Below are positions 51,680 to 60,839 of a stretch of 64,000 nt of DNA, piece by piece (position 1 is the first letter of the stretch; every line of letters begins with the position of its first letter). Position numbers and translations under genes: made by a program. This DNA comes from an uncultured Pseudodesulfovibrio sp. (GTDB lineage Bacteria > Desulfobacterota > Desulfovibrionia > Desulfovibrionales > Desulfovibrionaceae). Under the pieces are notes generated by a model, which was not told where the DNA came from, ran no database searches, and saw nothing but the letters and a program-made list of their open reading frames with translations. Location of the stretch: contig NZ_OY761823.1 in NCBI RefSeq assembly GCF_963664965.1, positions 72,001 through 136,000 on the forward strand, read 5' to 3'.

Positions 51680-52672
51680 ATGATCAAGGAAAAACAACGC
51701 CCCACACTGGACGATGCGGATGACCTGCCCGACATCAACATTCCCCGCCCCAAGGAAGGTTTCATTAAATGCGCGTTCTCCTCGGCAGCCACCATCAAGG
51801 TCGGAACCGGGGTCACCACCCGTCAACACAAGACACATCTCCTGTGGTTTGTACGGCAGATCGAGGAAAACCGTCTTGAGATCCGCAAGATAAACGATCA
51901 CCACCTCCCGACGGGCGACCCGGAAATTATCGGCCTCGCACGGCTGGTGGAAAACTACACGCCGGAACTGGAATACTACGAAACACACGTCCTGCCTGCC
52001 ATGGAAAAGCTGGAGGACACGCTTGATCAGGGCGATGAGTTCCGCGAAAAAAAGCAGTTTTACAGCGCCGAGCAGGAATACGGATCGGCTCTGGGAATGG
52101 ACGAAGGGAACGTCCGCGCCTTGTTCGGCCTCGGCCTCGTGTTCATCGAACGAGGCGAAAAAGACCGAACCCGGGAGTTGCTAACGCAATTGGTGGACAT
52201 CAAGTCCCTTTTCGACGGCAGGAACCAGCACCTGTTCAACGAATTCGGCATCGCCCTTCGCAAGGCAGGCATGTTCGACGAGGCGACAGCCTACTACCGC
52301 CGCGCGCTGGACTTCGTAAAGACGGACGAACACCTCTACTACAATCTGGGGCGCGCCTGCTACGAAAACGGGGACTGGTCCGGCTGCATGGAAGCCCTTG
52401 CCGAATCCAACCGACTTGCGCCGAAACTCGACGTAACCAGACAGCTAGTCAGCACCATCGTCAAACTCTCGGAAAACGATGATAAGCGGCAGGAACTCGA
52501 AAAGCCCCGAATCCCGGAAGAGATCATTGCAAACGCACGCAAGCTGCTGACAAGAAGACCCGCCAGCGTCCACGAAGGCCTCCCTCTTCAACCTCCCGAA
52601 AATACGGGCCGGGTCCGGGCGGGCCGCGTTGAAATCATCTCGCAGGACGACATCGAAATGGAAGACGGCTGA
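51680..52672 (+). CDS. TPR protein with novel N-terminal domain (paralogue B)
   Basis: A 330-residue paralogue of the gene at 50.1 kb. The shared N-terminal domain reads CAFSSAATIKVGTGVTTRQ, LWFVRQ, IRKIND, PTGDPEII and NYTPELE. The TPR part aligns closely (ALFGLGLVFIERGEKDRTRELL, HLFNEFGIALRKAGMFDEATAYY, LYYNLGRACYENGDWSGCMEAL). It has a longer C-terminal tail (RPASVHEGLPLQPPENTGRV). It begins 18 bases after the middle gene, so all three are one operon. Confidence 0.82.
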   Translation: MIKEKQRPTLDDADDLPDINIPRPKEGFIKCAFSSAATIKVGTGVTTRQHKTHLLWFVRQIEENRLEIRKINDHHLPTGDPEIIGLARLVENYTPELEYYETHVLPAMEKLEDTLDQGDEFREKKQFYSAEQEYGSALGMDEGNVRALFGLGLVFIERGEKDRTRELLTQLVDIKSLFDGRNQHLFNEFGIALRKAGMFDEATAYYRRALDFVKTDEHLYYNLGRACYENGDWSGCMEALAESNRLAPKLDVTRQLVSTIVKLSENDDKRQELEKPRIPEEIIANARKLLTRRPASVHEGLPLQPPENTGRVRAGRVEIISQDDIEMEDG

Positions 52673-52782
52673 ATTTCACCAGCATCGAAAAACCCGGCAC
52701 AGATCACCGTCTCAAGACGGGCAAGGGAGAATGACGATCCGTCGTAAGCCGGTTCGGCCCCGCCTCACCCACCACACGCATC

Positions 52783-52813
52783 AAGGCCCCCTGCACAAGC
52801 AGGGGGGCTTCTT
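52783..52813. terminator. Terminator between convergent genes
   Basis: AAGGCCCCCTGC / GCAGGGGGGCTT with a 4-base loop lies between the TPR operon and the convergent methyltransferase gene. Confidence 0.7.
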
Positions 52814-52821
52814 CGTGATCA

Positions 52822-53655
52822 TTATCTGGCAGCGGTCAGCAACACGAAGGCGTCAGCCGGATCAGGCCAATCGTCATGGATGGCAACATCCGTGAAGCCG
52901 ATATCCGTCAGCATCGCCGCCAATTCGTCATTGGTCCATGCCTTGGTGGTACTCACATAGGTCCCGGTATCGGCCTTGTTTTCAGCCCGGACACGGAACT
53001 CCTGCCGTGCCACACCTTCCGCCTCGTACCAGCGATTCCTCGTCCGGCAGACATACGGCGCATCCGAAAACAACCCGCTTTCGGCTTCCATCTCCGCCTC
53101 AGGGGCTACACCGGTGGCGCGAACCGTTTCATACCGCTGGGCTTCAAGCACCAGATGTCCGCCCGAAACAAGGTTGTCATACGCTTTTTTCAGGATCAGC
53201 AGGGCCTCGGCAGGCGGGAACACATTGATCTCGCCGTACAGCATCATCGCCAGATTATGGAGTCCCTTGAAATCGGCAGTGACGACATCGCCAAGGACAA
53301 AACGGTACCACCGGTCATCTGCGTGTTTTCGTGCGGCATACTCGATGGAAGCCGGACTGAAATCGATTCCGAGATAGTCATGCTCGTCACCGGCCAACAG
53401 CTTGGCGTACAAGCCGGGACCACAGCCTATATCCAGAATCGAAGCGGTCTCACCGCACAAATAACGCGAATGAATCCACTCGGACTGCGCTTTGACCGCC
53501 TGCATTTTGCGGCTGGCGAGGTGGTGATCCTGAGAGAGGTGTTCCCTGAGCATCCGTGCGCTGAATGCAGGGTCGTTCCAGGGGATTTTGTATTGCCCGA
53601 CCCAAAGAGAGGACAGGCCGCAAGAGGTGTCTATATCGTATATTCTATTACTCAT
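52822..53655 (-). CDS. SAM-dependent class I methyltransferase
   Basis: A 277-residue cytoplasmic enzyme. The SAM-binding start is ASILDIGCGPGLYAKLLAG, followed by YLGIDFSPASIEYAA, VLGDVVTADF and LKKAYDNLVSGGHLVLEAQ. The N-terminal 65 residues (YDIDTSCGLSSLWVGQYKIPW) and C-terminal part are specific to this subfamily. The substrate is unknown. The gene stands alone on the minus strand. Confidence 0.87.
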   Translation of the reverse strand: MSNRIYDIDTSCGLSSLWVGQYKIPWNDPAFSARMLREHLSQDHHLASRKMQAVKAQSEWIHSRYLCGETASILDIGCGPGLYAKLLAGDEHDYLGIDFSPASIEYAARKHADDRWYRFVLGDVVTADFKGLHNLAMMLYGEINVFPPAEALLILKKAYDNLVSGGHLVLEAQRYETVRATGVAPEAEMEAESGLFSDAPYVCRTRNRWYEAEGVARQEFRVRAENKADTGTYVSTTKAWTNDELAAMLTDIGFTDVAIHDDWPDPADAFVLLTAAR

Positions 53656-53840
53656 GATGTGCTCCTAAATCAGGTTTTCTTCAGTGTTCCGTACGAACAC
53701 GAACCAATTCCAATTATGGATAATTTAGAAGCGCATAATGAGGGATCAGTATATCAACTCAAAACCGTTTGCAACCTCTTCAGCAATACGGGGAACCGTC
53801 CGATAAGCCCTGTACAGGCAACACCACGGAGGGTCGAGCC

Positions 53841-54200
53841 ATGTACATAGAACTCGATTCCGCCCTCAAGGGCGGTTCCGCCTTTGAAAGGCACCTCAGG
53901 GAAGTGGCTGCATTCGAACAGGCGCAGGAAGCACTCAGCGGCGATGCGGTCCACTTTTCCGAAGAGGCCATTCAGGCCTTCAGGGAAGCGGCCATCGAAC
54001 CAATAAAAAACGGCACCTTCTCTCTTGAACAGATAGAGAAGCGCATCGGTACAGTGCGTGCCGAAATCGCGCAGGTATGGAATTCGGCGCTGCCGAAGGA
54101 CGAGAAATACCGCCAGATCAACGCCAAGGAAAACGAGATCGCCCTGCTTCAGGCCGGACAGTTCACCTTTGCCAAAGCGGGAATGACCAGATCCGTCTAG
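53841..54200 (+). CDS. Hypothetical helical protein
   Basis: A 119-residue soluble, mostly helical protein (FERHLREVAAFEQAQEALSG, IEKRIGTVRAEIAQVWNSAL, YRQINAKENEIALLQAGQF) with no signal peptide or known motif. GGAGGG about eight bases before the ATG at 53841 supports the start. It is flanked by divergent and convergent methyltransferase genes and appears monocistronic. Confidence 0.65.
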   Translation: MYIELDSALKGGSAFERHLREVAAFEQAQEALSGDAVHFSEEAIQAFREAAIEPIKNGTFSLEQIEKRIGTVRAEIAQVWNSALPKDEKYRQINAKENEIALLQAGQFTFAKAGMTRSV

Positions 54201-54223
54201 ACCGGCCATTCCCTTTCGGCATT

Positions 54224-55432
54224 CTACTTTTTGCGCCCCCAGACGGCATACACGGGATCGCTCTCTGCCAGTTCCGGGTAGTAGCGGTCCTCATCGTCGG
54301 GCAGACGGGGCCAGCCCCGTTCGCTGAGGGTATGCAGGTCGTCGAACTTGTCTGACCGGACAAAGAACTGGCTCACAAGCCCCATGCGCTCGAACTCATG
54401 CAGCTCGGGCCAGATACGGATGACCTTCGGCTCGAACCAGCGGGTCGAGAACGTCAGCGCAAACACGCCGCCCGGTCGCAGAACACGGGCCGCTTCCTCG
54501 AAAACCTCGAACGGACGGGTCAGGTATTCCACTGACGACGTGCAGATGATCGCATCGAAACTTTCATCATCAAACGGAAGCGTCGGCTTCTCGTTGAGAT
54601 TGTGGAGAACGGTATCAGTCAGGGCCGGATTCGCGTCCAGCTCGGTCTGGTTGAGTCCCAGTCCGGTGACGGAATCAAACGTCAATTCGCTCGGCAGATG
54701 GGAGATGTGGGACGACATGAGATCAAGGACATCCATGCCGTTTTCCAGCACGCCGGAATACACATTCCGCACATTCTGCTGCGCCTGCCTGTCCAGATGG
54801 GCGACGAGACGTGCATTTTCATAAAAATCGGCATCCCCGGTCTCGTCCTCACGCAGGAACGGGTCCGCGCCAAGATAATCCGTGGGGGTTTCCGGGAGTC
54901 TTGCCTGCATGCCGGGACCGTTGAAAAACCGGTCAGCCCAGCGGACGGTCTTTCCGGGATCATCGGACTGGGGATGGATATCCACCACCCGCGCACGGAT
55001 GGTGACATCACGTCCGGCCATGGGATGATTGAGGTCCGCTTTGAAGCCCGCCTTGTCCGCCTCGACAACCCGGAAGGGGGCATTCGAGTCCGGCCGGGTG
55101 CCGGGGACATCCTCGATAAGGTGCATGGGATAATACCGCCCGATACGCGGCCTGATGGCGCGGCCGTGAATGAAGGGGGCCTTGAACCGGGCAAGCGGCA
55201 TGTCGAGGACCTTGCCGTCGCTCAATTCGGGCACTTCGGACGAATCCATGGTTATTTCAATACTGTCGCCAGCGCCAAGTCCGCGCATATGGCTTTTGAC
55301 TCCAAGAGGCAGGGTATCGCCAGTGAATCTGACACGGGATGCGAGGTACCGTTCCACATGGCTGGCGTGGGAGCTTTTCCAAAAAAATTCGAAATATATG
55401 GTCGCCAGGGAATCCTGTGCGAGATGCGTCAT
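54224..55432 (-). CDS. FKBP/SlyD-like domain fused to a methyltransferase
   Basis: A 402-residue protein. The first half ends with DLNHPMAGRDVTIRARVVDI, the signature of SlyD-type FKBP prolyl isomerases, and has YPMHLIEDVPG and IEITMDSSEVPE before it. From about residue 235 a class I methyltransferase follows: NGMDVLDLMSSHISHLP, LTFDSVTGLGLNQTEL, DDESFDAIICTSSVEYLTRP and EEAARVLRPGGVFALTF. A chaperone-like domain joined to a methyltransferase suggests action on a protein or peptide, which is inference. AGGAGATTG precedes the ATG at 55432. Confidence 0.82.
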   Translation of the reverse strand: MTHLAQDSLATIYFEFFWKSSHASHVERYLASRVRFTGDTLPLGVKSHMRGLGAGDSIEITMDSSEVPELSDGKVLDMPLARFKAPFIHGRAIRPRIGRYYPMHLIEDVPGTRPDSNAPFRVVEADKAGFKADLNHPMAGRDVTIRARVVDIHPQSDDPGKTVRWADRFFNGPGMQARLPETPTDYLGADPFLREDETGDADFYENARLVAHLDRQAQQNVRNVYSGVLENGMDVLDLMSSHISHLPSELTFDSVTGLGLNQTELDANPALTDTVLHNLNEKPTLPFDDESFDAIICTSSVEYLTRPFEVFEEAARVLRPGGVFALTFSTRWFEPKVIRIWPELHEFERMGLVSQFFVRSDKFDDLHTLSERGWPRLPDDEDRYYPELAESDPVYAVWGRKK

Positions 55433-55587
55433 AAACAATCTCCTTGTATATATATCCGCGCAAATGACGACAGCCGTCAAAATAAGGCGGGTTAGTCCAA
55501 ACATATCCCAAAAGTTAAAAAAGGCAAACCTGATAGAGCAATCACGCGGATTGCAACGAAGGCTTTCAAATCCGTTACAGGGAAAGG

Positions 55588-56298
55588 CTACGCGCGGCAA
55601 AATGCCGCAAAATGGCGCAGGACGGATGCGGAGTCGGGCGTTTCCCGCACATCATCATACACGACCCCGGCATCAAGCCCCTGTTTGACGAGCAAGTTCT
55701 CCTGCATACGCACATAATGGCGGGAAGCATCGGCATCGAATTCCGGATGAAACTGCACGCCCCAGGCCTTTTCGCCAATACGAAAGGCCTGATGCGCCTC
55801 ATGCTCGCTCGACGCCAGCAGGACCGCTTCCGACGGCAACACGAGCGCACTCTGCGAATGGGTCACATGGGCAGGAAATGTCTGCGGCAGTTGCGAAAAG
55901 AGGGGGTCATTCTTTGCCGCACTGTTCAGGGTGACGTCCACGGACCCGATCTCCGGACCGTTGGGATGAAATCCGGCCTTGCCGCCAAAGGCCTCGGCCA
56001 TCAACTGATGTCCGAAACAGATGCCGAGGACGGGAATCCTGCCAAGCACACCGCGCAACCACGCAGCGGCATCAAGCATCCACGGGGCCCGTTCCGTGAC
56101 CATGTCATGGGACCCCGTAAGTACGCAGCCCGCAAAGGAATCCGGTTCCGGCAGGGGATCGCCCGCGCGAACGTCGCAGATGGACCACTCACTTTGGCCG
56201 AGACCCATGGCACGCGCGGTCCAGTCCGTAAAATCGTCATTGAGCGCAGCGTAATCGCTGAAGGTCGAGCCGGTGCGGATGATGAGGAAGGGTTTCAT
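55588..56298 (-). CDS. Class I glutamine amidotransferase
   Basis: A 236-residue GATase-fold protein. The nucleophile elbow is VLGICFGHQLMAEAFGG, and the catalytic His-Glu is in GVQFHPEFDADA. GCVLTGSHDMV and AHVTHSQSALVLP fit the GMP-synthase-like stand-alone subgroup of uncertain function. It would release ammonia from glutamine or hydrolyse a gamma-glutamyl bond. The FKBP-methyltransferase gene is about 155 bases downstream on the same strand. Confidence 0.88.
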   Translation of the reverse strand: MKPFLIIRTGSTFSDYAALNDDFTDWTARAMGLGQSEWSICDVRAGDPLPEPDSFAGCVLTGSHDMVTERAPWMLDAAAWLRGVLGRIPVLGICFGHQLMAEAFGGKAGFHPNGPEIGSVDVTLNSAAKNDPLFSQLPQTFPAHVTHSQSALVLPSEAVLLASSEHEAHQAFRIGEKAWGVQFHPEFDADASRHYVRMQENLLVKQGLDAGVVYDDVRETPDSASVLRHFAAFCRA

Positions 56299-56508
56299 AT
56301 GCTGGTCACGAAAGCGCAGGCAGTCTGAAGGGTTGATTCATGCTGCCAAGCTTGCCCAGATACGCGGATATGTCAACAATCCGATTTCCCACTCCCCCTT
56401 CCGTATTGACCTGACGGCCCTGCGCTTTATTATTTACAGGCAGAACATCCCGCCTTGAAGTGCAGGCATGCTTTGCGCTATCTTTCAGGGAAAGGAAACG
56501 GAGCAGAC

Positions 56509-57882
56509 ATGCACATGAAAAAGATTTCAGGAAAACTGAACCGCCGCGAATTCGTGAAGGTGGGTTCCATGACCGCGCTGGGGCTGGCCCTCGGCGGTTG
56601 CGCCAAGAATCCGGTGACCGGCCAGAGCCAGTTCATGCTCATCAACGAGGCCGACGAAATCAAACTGGACAAACAGGCGTCACCGCAGCAGTTGTCCAAC
56701 GACTACGGCCCGACGCAGGACACGGAACTCAACAAGTACGTTTCCGGTGTGGGGCACAGCCTTGCCGCCACCACACACCGGCCGCACATGCCGTATTCCT
56801 TCCGCGTGGTGAACGCCAACTACGTCAACGCCTACGCCTTTCCCGGCGGCACCATCGCCTGTACCCGCGGCATCATGCTCGAAGTGGACAACGAGGCGGA
56901 ACTCGCCGCCCTGCTCGGCCATGAACTCGGGCACGTCAACGCACGGCACACGGCTTCACGCATGAGCTCACAGGCGGTCATCGGCACGCTGGCAGGCGTG
57001 GGCGGTGCCGTGATCGGCTCCAAATACGGCAGCGGCTGGGGCGCGCTGGCCGGAGGCGTCGCAGGTTTCGGCGTCGGAGCCCTGCTCGCTTCCTACAGCC
57101 GGGACGACGAAAGGCAGGCCGACAGCCTCGGCATGCAATACATGACCAACGCCCACTACAACCCGGACGGCATGATCGGCCTGATGGACATGCTCAACGA
57201 ACAGCACACCAAGGAACCCAGCGCGCTGGAAGTCATGTTCGCCACCCACCCCATGAGCAGCGAACGCCTCGCCACGGCCCGCAAGACGGCCAACACCAAA
57301 TATCTCGGGGCAAAGGAATACTCCGTCTACCGCGAACGCTACATGGACAACACCGCGTCATTGCGGAAGATCGCTCCGGCCGTCAAGGAATTGCAGACCG
57401 CGGAAAAGCTCATGGCCAAAAAAAAGTACGGCGAGGCCGAAGAACATATCCAGACCGCTCTCAAGACGGCACCGGAAGATTACGCAGGCCTGATGCTCAT
57501 GTCCAAATGCCAGATCGCACAGAACAAGCTCGACAAGGGGCAGACCTATGCGAGCCGCGCACGCGAGGCCTACCCCAGTGAAGCGCAGGCCATGCAGCTC
57601 AACGGACTGCTTCTGGTGAAGAATGAACAATTCGCAGCCGCGTTCGACAATTTCTCGGATTACGATCAGGCTCTGCCGGGGAATCCGTACACCGCGTTTT
57701 TCAGGGGCTACAGCCTGGAAGGCATGGGCCGCACACGCGATGCGGCACAACTGTATATCCAGTTCCTCAGGCAGGTGAATCAGGGCGAGCAGGCGCAATA
57801 CGCCTATAATCGTCTGGTCGAATGGGGATATATCAGGGGCGAGGCAGGTCCGGCGACCGACCCGTTTGCCGGTCTGGCCTAG
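56509..57882 (+). CDS. M48-family zinc metallopeptidase, lipoprotein with TPR-like tail
   Basis: A 457-residue exported peptidase. The start has a twin-arginine-like stretch (NRREFVKVG) and a lipobox LALGGC, so it is probably a lipoprotein. The zinc site is LLGHELGHVNARH, with DERQADSLGMQYM providing the third ligand. After the catalytic part comes a TPR-like region (AEKLMAKKKYGEAEEHIQTAL, YASRAREAYPSEAQAMQL), the layout of BepA/YfgC-type envelope quality-control peptidases. GGAG precedes the ATG at 56509. It is convergent with the AMIN gene. Confidence 0.9.
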   Translation: MHMKKISGKLNRREFVKVGSMTALGLALGGCAKNPVTGQSQFMLINEADEIKLDKQASPQQLSNDYGPTQDTELNKYVSGVGHSLAATTHRPHMPYSFRVVNANYVNAYAFPGGTIACTRGIMLEVDNEAELAALLGHELGHVNARHTASRMSSQAVIGTLAGVGGAVIGSKYGSGWGALAGGVAGFGVGALLASYSRDDERQADSLGMQYMTNAHYNPDGMIGLMDMLNEQHTKEPSALEVMFATHPMSSERLATARKTANTKYLGAKEYSVYRERYMDNTASLRKIAPAVKELQTAEKLMAKKKYGEAEEHIQTALKTAPEDYAGLMLMSKCQIAQNKLDKGQTYASRAREAYPSEAQAMQLNGLLLVKNEQFAAAFDNFSDYDQALPGNPYTAFFRGYSLEGMGRTRDAAQLYIQFLRQVNQGEQAQYAYNRLVEWGYIRGEAGPATDPFAGLA

Positions 57883-57906
57883 GACCGCATCAGGCAGTCG
57901 GGAATA

Positions 57907-58617
57907 TTACGGTTGGGAAACCATGACGGTCAGCGAGTTGCCGCTGCGTGAGAACTGCGGGGTCAGCATGCCCTTCGGCGGGGTCCGGAAATGGATCACG
58001 AAACGGAGCCGGTCGGGATGCTCGCCGATGACCACATGCTTGACCATGCCCGACTGGGCGCGAAGCACGTTCCGTTTTCCCGGTTTCCATTTTTCGCGAA
58101 GATCAATGACCAGTCGGCGCGGCCCGGTCAGGTTCATGTAGGACGTATCTCCCACCGGACGATCACAGGCCAGAACAAGGGTGAATCCGGTATCCGTGGA
58201 ATCAAGCGACATGTTCCGAACCGTACCGGCACCGCCTTTCGCAACGGGTGCAGGTTCCGGCTTTGCGACAGGCTTGGGTGCGGCTTCTTCCTCTACCTTG
58301 GGAGCGGGTTTCTCTTCCGCTTGTTCGACAGGAACTTCCTTGCCGCCTTCGGCCCCCTCCTCTTCCACGACCACCACGACATCGTCGTCAGGGGTCTCTG
58401 ATTCGGCCTCGGGCGCAGACGCATCCGGTTCTGAAATCAGCTCGTCGTCCATGGGAGGCCGCACAGGGGGAAGCACGGTGGGATCCACGGCCATACGCAC
58501 TTCATTTACAGGAGCGTCCTTTGAAACGGCAGTGCCCGTGTGCAGCGTCCAACTCATCATCACGACCACAACGGCCATGACGACAACGGACATATTCATT
58601 CTGAATGGTACGGGCAT
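57907..58617 (-). CDS. AMIN-domain envelope protein
   Basis: A 236-residue protein with an N-terminal membrane or signal segment (MSVVVMAVVVVMMSWTLHTG), a long Pro/Glu/Ala-rich linker (about 50-130), and a C-terminal AMIN-type beta domain: VRNMSLDSTDTGFTLVLACDRPVG, PRRLVIDLREKW and HPDRLRFVIHFRTP. AMIN domains localise proteins to peptidoglycan or to secretion machinery. No amidase domain follows, so it is likely a scaffold. It stands alone. Confidence 0.82.
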   Translation of the reverse strand: MPVPFRMNMSVVVMAVVVVMMSWTLHTGTAVSKDAPVNEVRMAVDPTVLPPVRPPMDDELISEPDASAPEAESETPDDDVVVVVEEEGAEGGKEVPVEQAEEKPAPKVEEEAAPKPVAKPEPAPVAKGGAGTVRNMSLDSTDTGFTLVLACDRPVGDTSYMNLTGPRRLVIDLREKWKPGKRNVLRAQSGMVKHVVIGEHPDRLRFVIHFRTPPKGMLTPQFSRSGNSLTVMVSQP

Positions 58618-58743
58618 GAAACTCTCCTCAGCGGTTCAGTCTGAGGGATATACGTGAAAGCGAAATGAAAGGCAAAGTGCCCACGAACCGTCATGGCTGC
58701 TCAGGTTTCCCACGGCTCGAAAAACCGCGCTCACCCACCCGTA

Positions 58744-59703
58744 CTACAGGGATTCGTAGAATTCGGCGAGGTAACCGGCCACCCGTCTGTCCGACCAGTG
58801 GTCTTCCATGAAACGGCGTCCCTGCATACCGCAGGCTTCACAGTACGCACGGTCATTGTGAAAATGGCGCAAACGTTTTTCAAGTTCGGCCTGATCGCGG
58901 GCAATGATCCACGGCAGGTCATCGGTTCCGGCAAAGCGCGCCACCTGCTCCCGGTTCCACTCGTTGAGTCCGGCGATGACCGCCACGCCCTGCGACAGCC
59001 CCTCAAGGCTGCTGACGCCGTAATATCCCTGCATGTGGTCAAACAGCACATGGCAGCGCCGCTTACGCATCAGACAGTGGTCATTGGGGACATCGTCGAT
59101 CATGTCCACCTTGAGACGTACTTTCTTCCTGTACAGGCTCTTGACGACAGCCAGGAAATCATCGGTGTTCTTGAGATCCTTGCGCGTGGGAGAATGACAG
59201 ACCAGAAGCTGTCCGGGATCGTCAAACCGGCCGCCCAGCGGCATGAACAGCGGGTCGTTGACCGGAACGAGGTTCGGCTGCCAGCGGGCCTCGGGCAGGA
59301 GATGCATCAGGTCAGGAGTGCTTACCAGCAGATTGGTGCGGTCGAGTTTCCGGTATTTTTCACGGAAGGATTCCGGGTTGGAACGAAAGTCGTGATGCCC
59401 GTGATGATGGTGGACTATGCGCTTCCCCTTCATGAAATCGGCAGGAACGTGTTCGCCAAACGGCTGATGTTCGTCACAGGTCATGTGGAAATGAAAGATA
59501 TCCGCCTCACGCATGAGGATGGCTACCTCCTCCATGCCGTCCGGCCCGAGATCGGGAACGTGCAGATCCTTTTCCCACGAGTGGGTATACCGGGTCTCCA
59601 GCGTGACAAGCCGAGCCGAATGCGAAGTGTGGAGATTCAAGGCCTTGCAGAACTGGATGGCCGTTCCGGCAGGGTCGTTAATGGCAAACATCAGGACATT
59701 CAT
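58744..59703 (-). CDS. Glycosyltransferase (GT4-like)
   Basis: A 319-residue GT-B-type protein. The N-terminal half has ADIFHFHMTCDEHQPFG and RIVHHHHGHHDF. The C-terminal donor half has LLVCHSPTRKDLKNTDDFL and YYGVSSLEGLSQGVAVIAG, the GT4-type glutamate motif. The sugar and acceptor are unknown; envelope or flagellin glycosylation are possible. It starts two bases after the stop of the HPt gene on the same strand, so the two are co-translated. Confidence 0.82.
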   Translation of the reverse strand: MNVLMFAINDPAGTAIQFCKALNLHTSHSARLVTLETRYTHSWEKDLHVPDLGPDGMEEVAILMREADIFHFHMTCDEHQPFGEHVPADFMKGKRIVHHHHGHHDFRSNPESFREKYRKLDRTNLLVSTPDLMHLLPEARWQPNLVPVNDPLFMPLGGRFDDPGQLLVCHSPTRKDLKNTDDFLAVVKSLYRKKVRLKVDMIDDVPNDHCLMRKRRCHVLFDHMQGYYGVSSLEGLSQGVAVIAGLNEWNREQVARFAGTDDLPWIIARDQAELEKRLRHFHNDRAYCEACGMQGRRFMEDHWSDRRVAGYLAEFYESL

Positions 59704-59705
59704 GA

Positions 59706-60014
59706 CTATTCGATCTCTCCGTAAATGATATCCACATTTTCAAGATAGGCGCGAATCTCTGCCGTCAGGGTACGGGCTTCGTCGAACCGGGCTTCCCGTC
59801 CGGCAATCTCTACCGCCGCACCGAGTTCGGTCAGTCGCGCAAACCCATAGGAAGTCCCTGTCCCCTTGAGCCGGTGACCGAATTTGCTGAGGGTAGTGCC
59901 GTCACCTGTCTGGATGGCAGACTCCATTTTCCCGAGTTCTTCCCGCTGGATCTCGAAATAGCGCGGCATGATCGACTTGAGATCGACATCCACTATTACC
60001 TGAAACTTTTTCAC
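59706..60014 (-). CDS. HPt-domain phosphotransfer protein
   Basis: A 102-residue helical protein with the HPt histidine in LSKFGHRLKGTGTSYGFARL. Such proteins relay phosphate between hybrid kinases and response regulators. The GTG at 60014 has GGGAGG six bases upstream; another GTG at 60032 is possible. No kinase or receiver gene is adjacent. Neighbours are the glycosyltransferase, an acetolactate decarboxylase and cheD. Confidence 0.85.
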   Translation of the reverse strand: MKKFQVIVDVDLKSIMPRYFEIQREELGKMESAIQTGDGTTLSKFGHRLKGTGTSYGFARLTELGAAVEIAGREARFDEARTLTAEIRAYLENVDIIYGEIE

Positions 60015-60039
60015 ATCCAGCCTCCCGTCCACGGATTCA

Positions 60040-60831
60040 TCACTGCTTCCGAACCGAGTCCTTTTCCACCGAATGGAGTTCCTTGCTCCGGTCCGGAGTC
60101 AGGTCCACGGCGTCATACGTCTCGGAGTCGGGCAACTGTACCGTAAATTCACGAATAAAGTCGAGTCGGGCAGAAGCGGGAGATATTTCGCAGTCCAGCA
60201 CATGGCCGCCGCCCTTGTGATCCGCGGTCAGGAAATGCCAATGGAAACCGGGTACGCCGACTCCCTTGACGAACGAGGGCGAATAGATGCCGACCAATGT
60301 ACCCTGTCCTGAAAAGTTGACCACTACCTGCTCCTTGACCAGTTCCGCCAACGGTGCGTAGGGGGGGTTCTGTTTCGGAATGGCGCGGGCCTTGACGTTC
60401 CTGAAATCCGCGTCAATGCGGATGGCGCAGAAAATGTTGCGTGACGGAACGGCTTTCAGGATGGCGGTGTTCAATGCTTCCAGAGAGGAAATTCCACTGA
60501 GCTTGAGGGTCGCGTCCTGCTCGAAAAAACAGACCGCGGCAAAGGGGATGCGGGAGGAATCCGCCGGAATGGACGCCTTGCCGCCCGCCATGATGTGGTA
60601 GGCCTGCCCGTCGAGCACGACCAGTTCCCCGTCCAGCCCGTTCAGGGTGCCCAGTCCGAAATCTCCCTTGAACTTGAGTTCTTCAAGCGTCATCTGCCCG
60701 TCATACAGACCGGCCAGCAGCGCATCGATAGTGGCATACTGATAAACCGGACGCCCCGCCTGTGCCGTCTGGCCAAAAAACAGAAAACCGATCAGAAATA
60801 CCGCAACCGAAATCTTGCCGAGTAAACGCAT
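60040..60831 (-). CDS. Exported acetolactate decarboxylase
   Basis: A 263-residue protein of the AlsD/BudA family, which converts acetolactate to acetoin. The body matches well: YQYATIDALLAGLYDGQ, LGTLNGLDGELVVLDGQAYHI, RIPFAAVCFF, and the metal site GFHWHFLTADHKGGGHVLDC. It begins with a clear signal peptide (ISVAVFLIGFLFFGQTAQA), so the enzyme should be periplasmic, unlike most cytoplasmic homologues. It lies between cheD and the HPt gene on one strand, nine bases from cheD. Confidence 0.9.
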   Translation of the reverse strand: MRLLGKISVAVFLIGFLFFGQTAQAGRPVYQYATIDALLAGLYDGQMTLEELKFKGDFGLGTLNGLDGELVVLDGQAYHIMAGGKASIPADSSRIPFAAVCFFEQDATLKLSGISSLEALNTAILKAVPSRNIFCAIRIDADFRNVKARAIPKQNPPYAPLAELVKEQVVVNFSGQGTLVGIYSPSFVKGVGVPGFHWHFLTADHKGGGHVLDCEISPASARLDFIREFTVQLPDSETYDAVDLTPDRSKELHSVEKDSVRKQ

Positions 60832-60839
60832 TGAAACTC

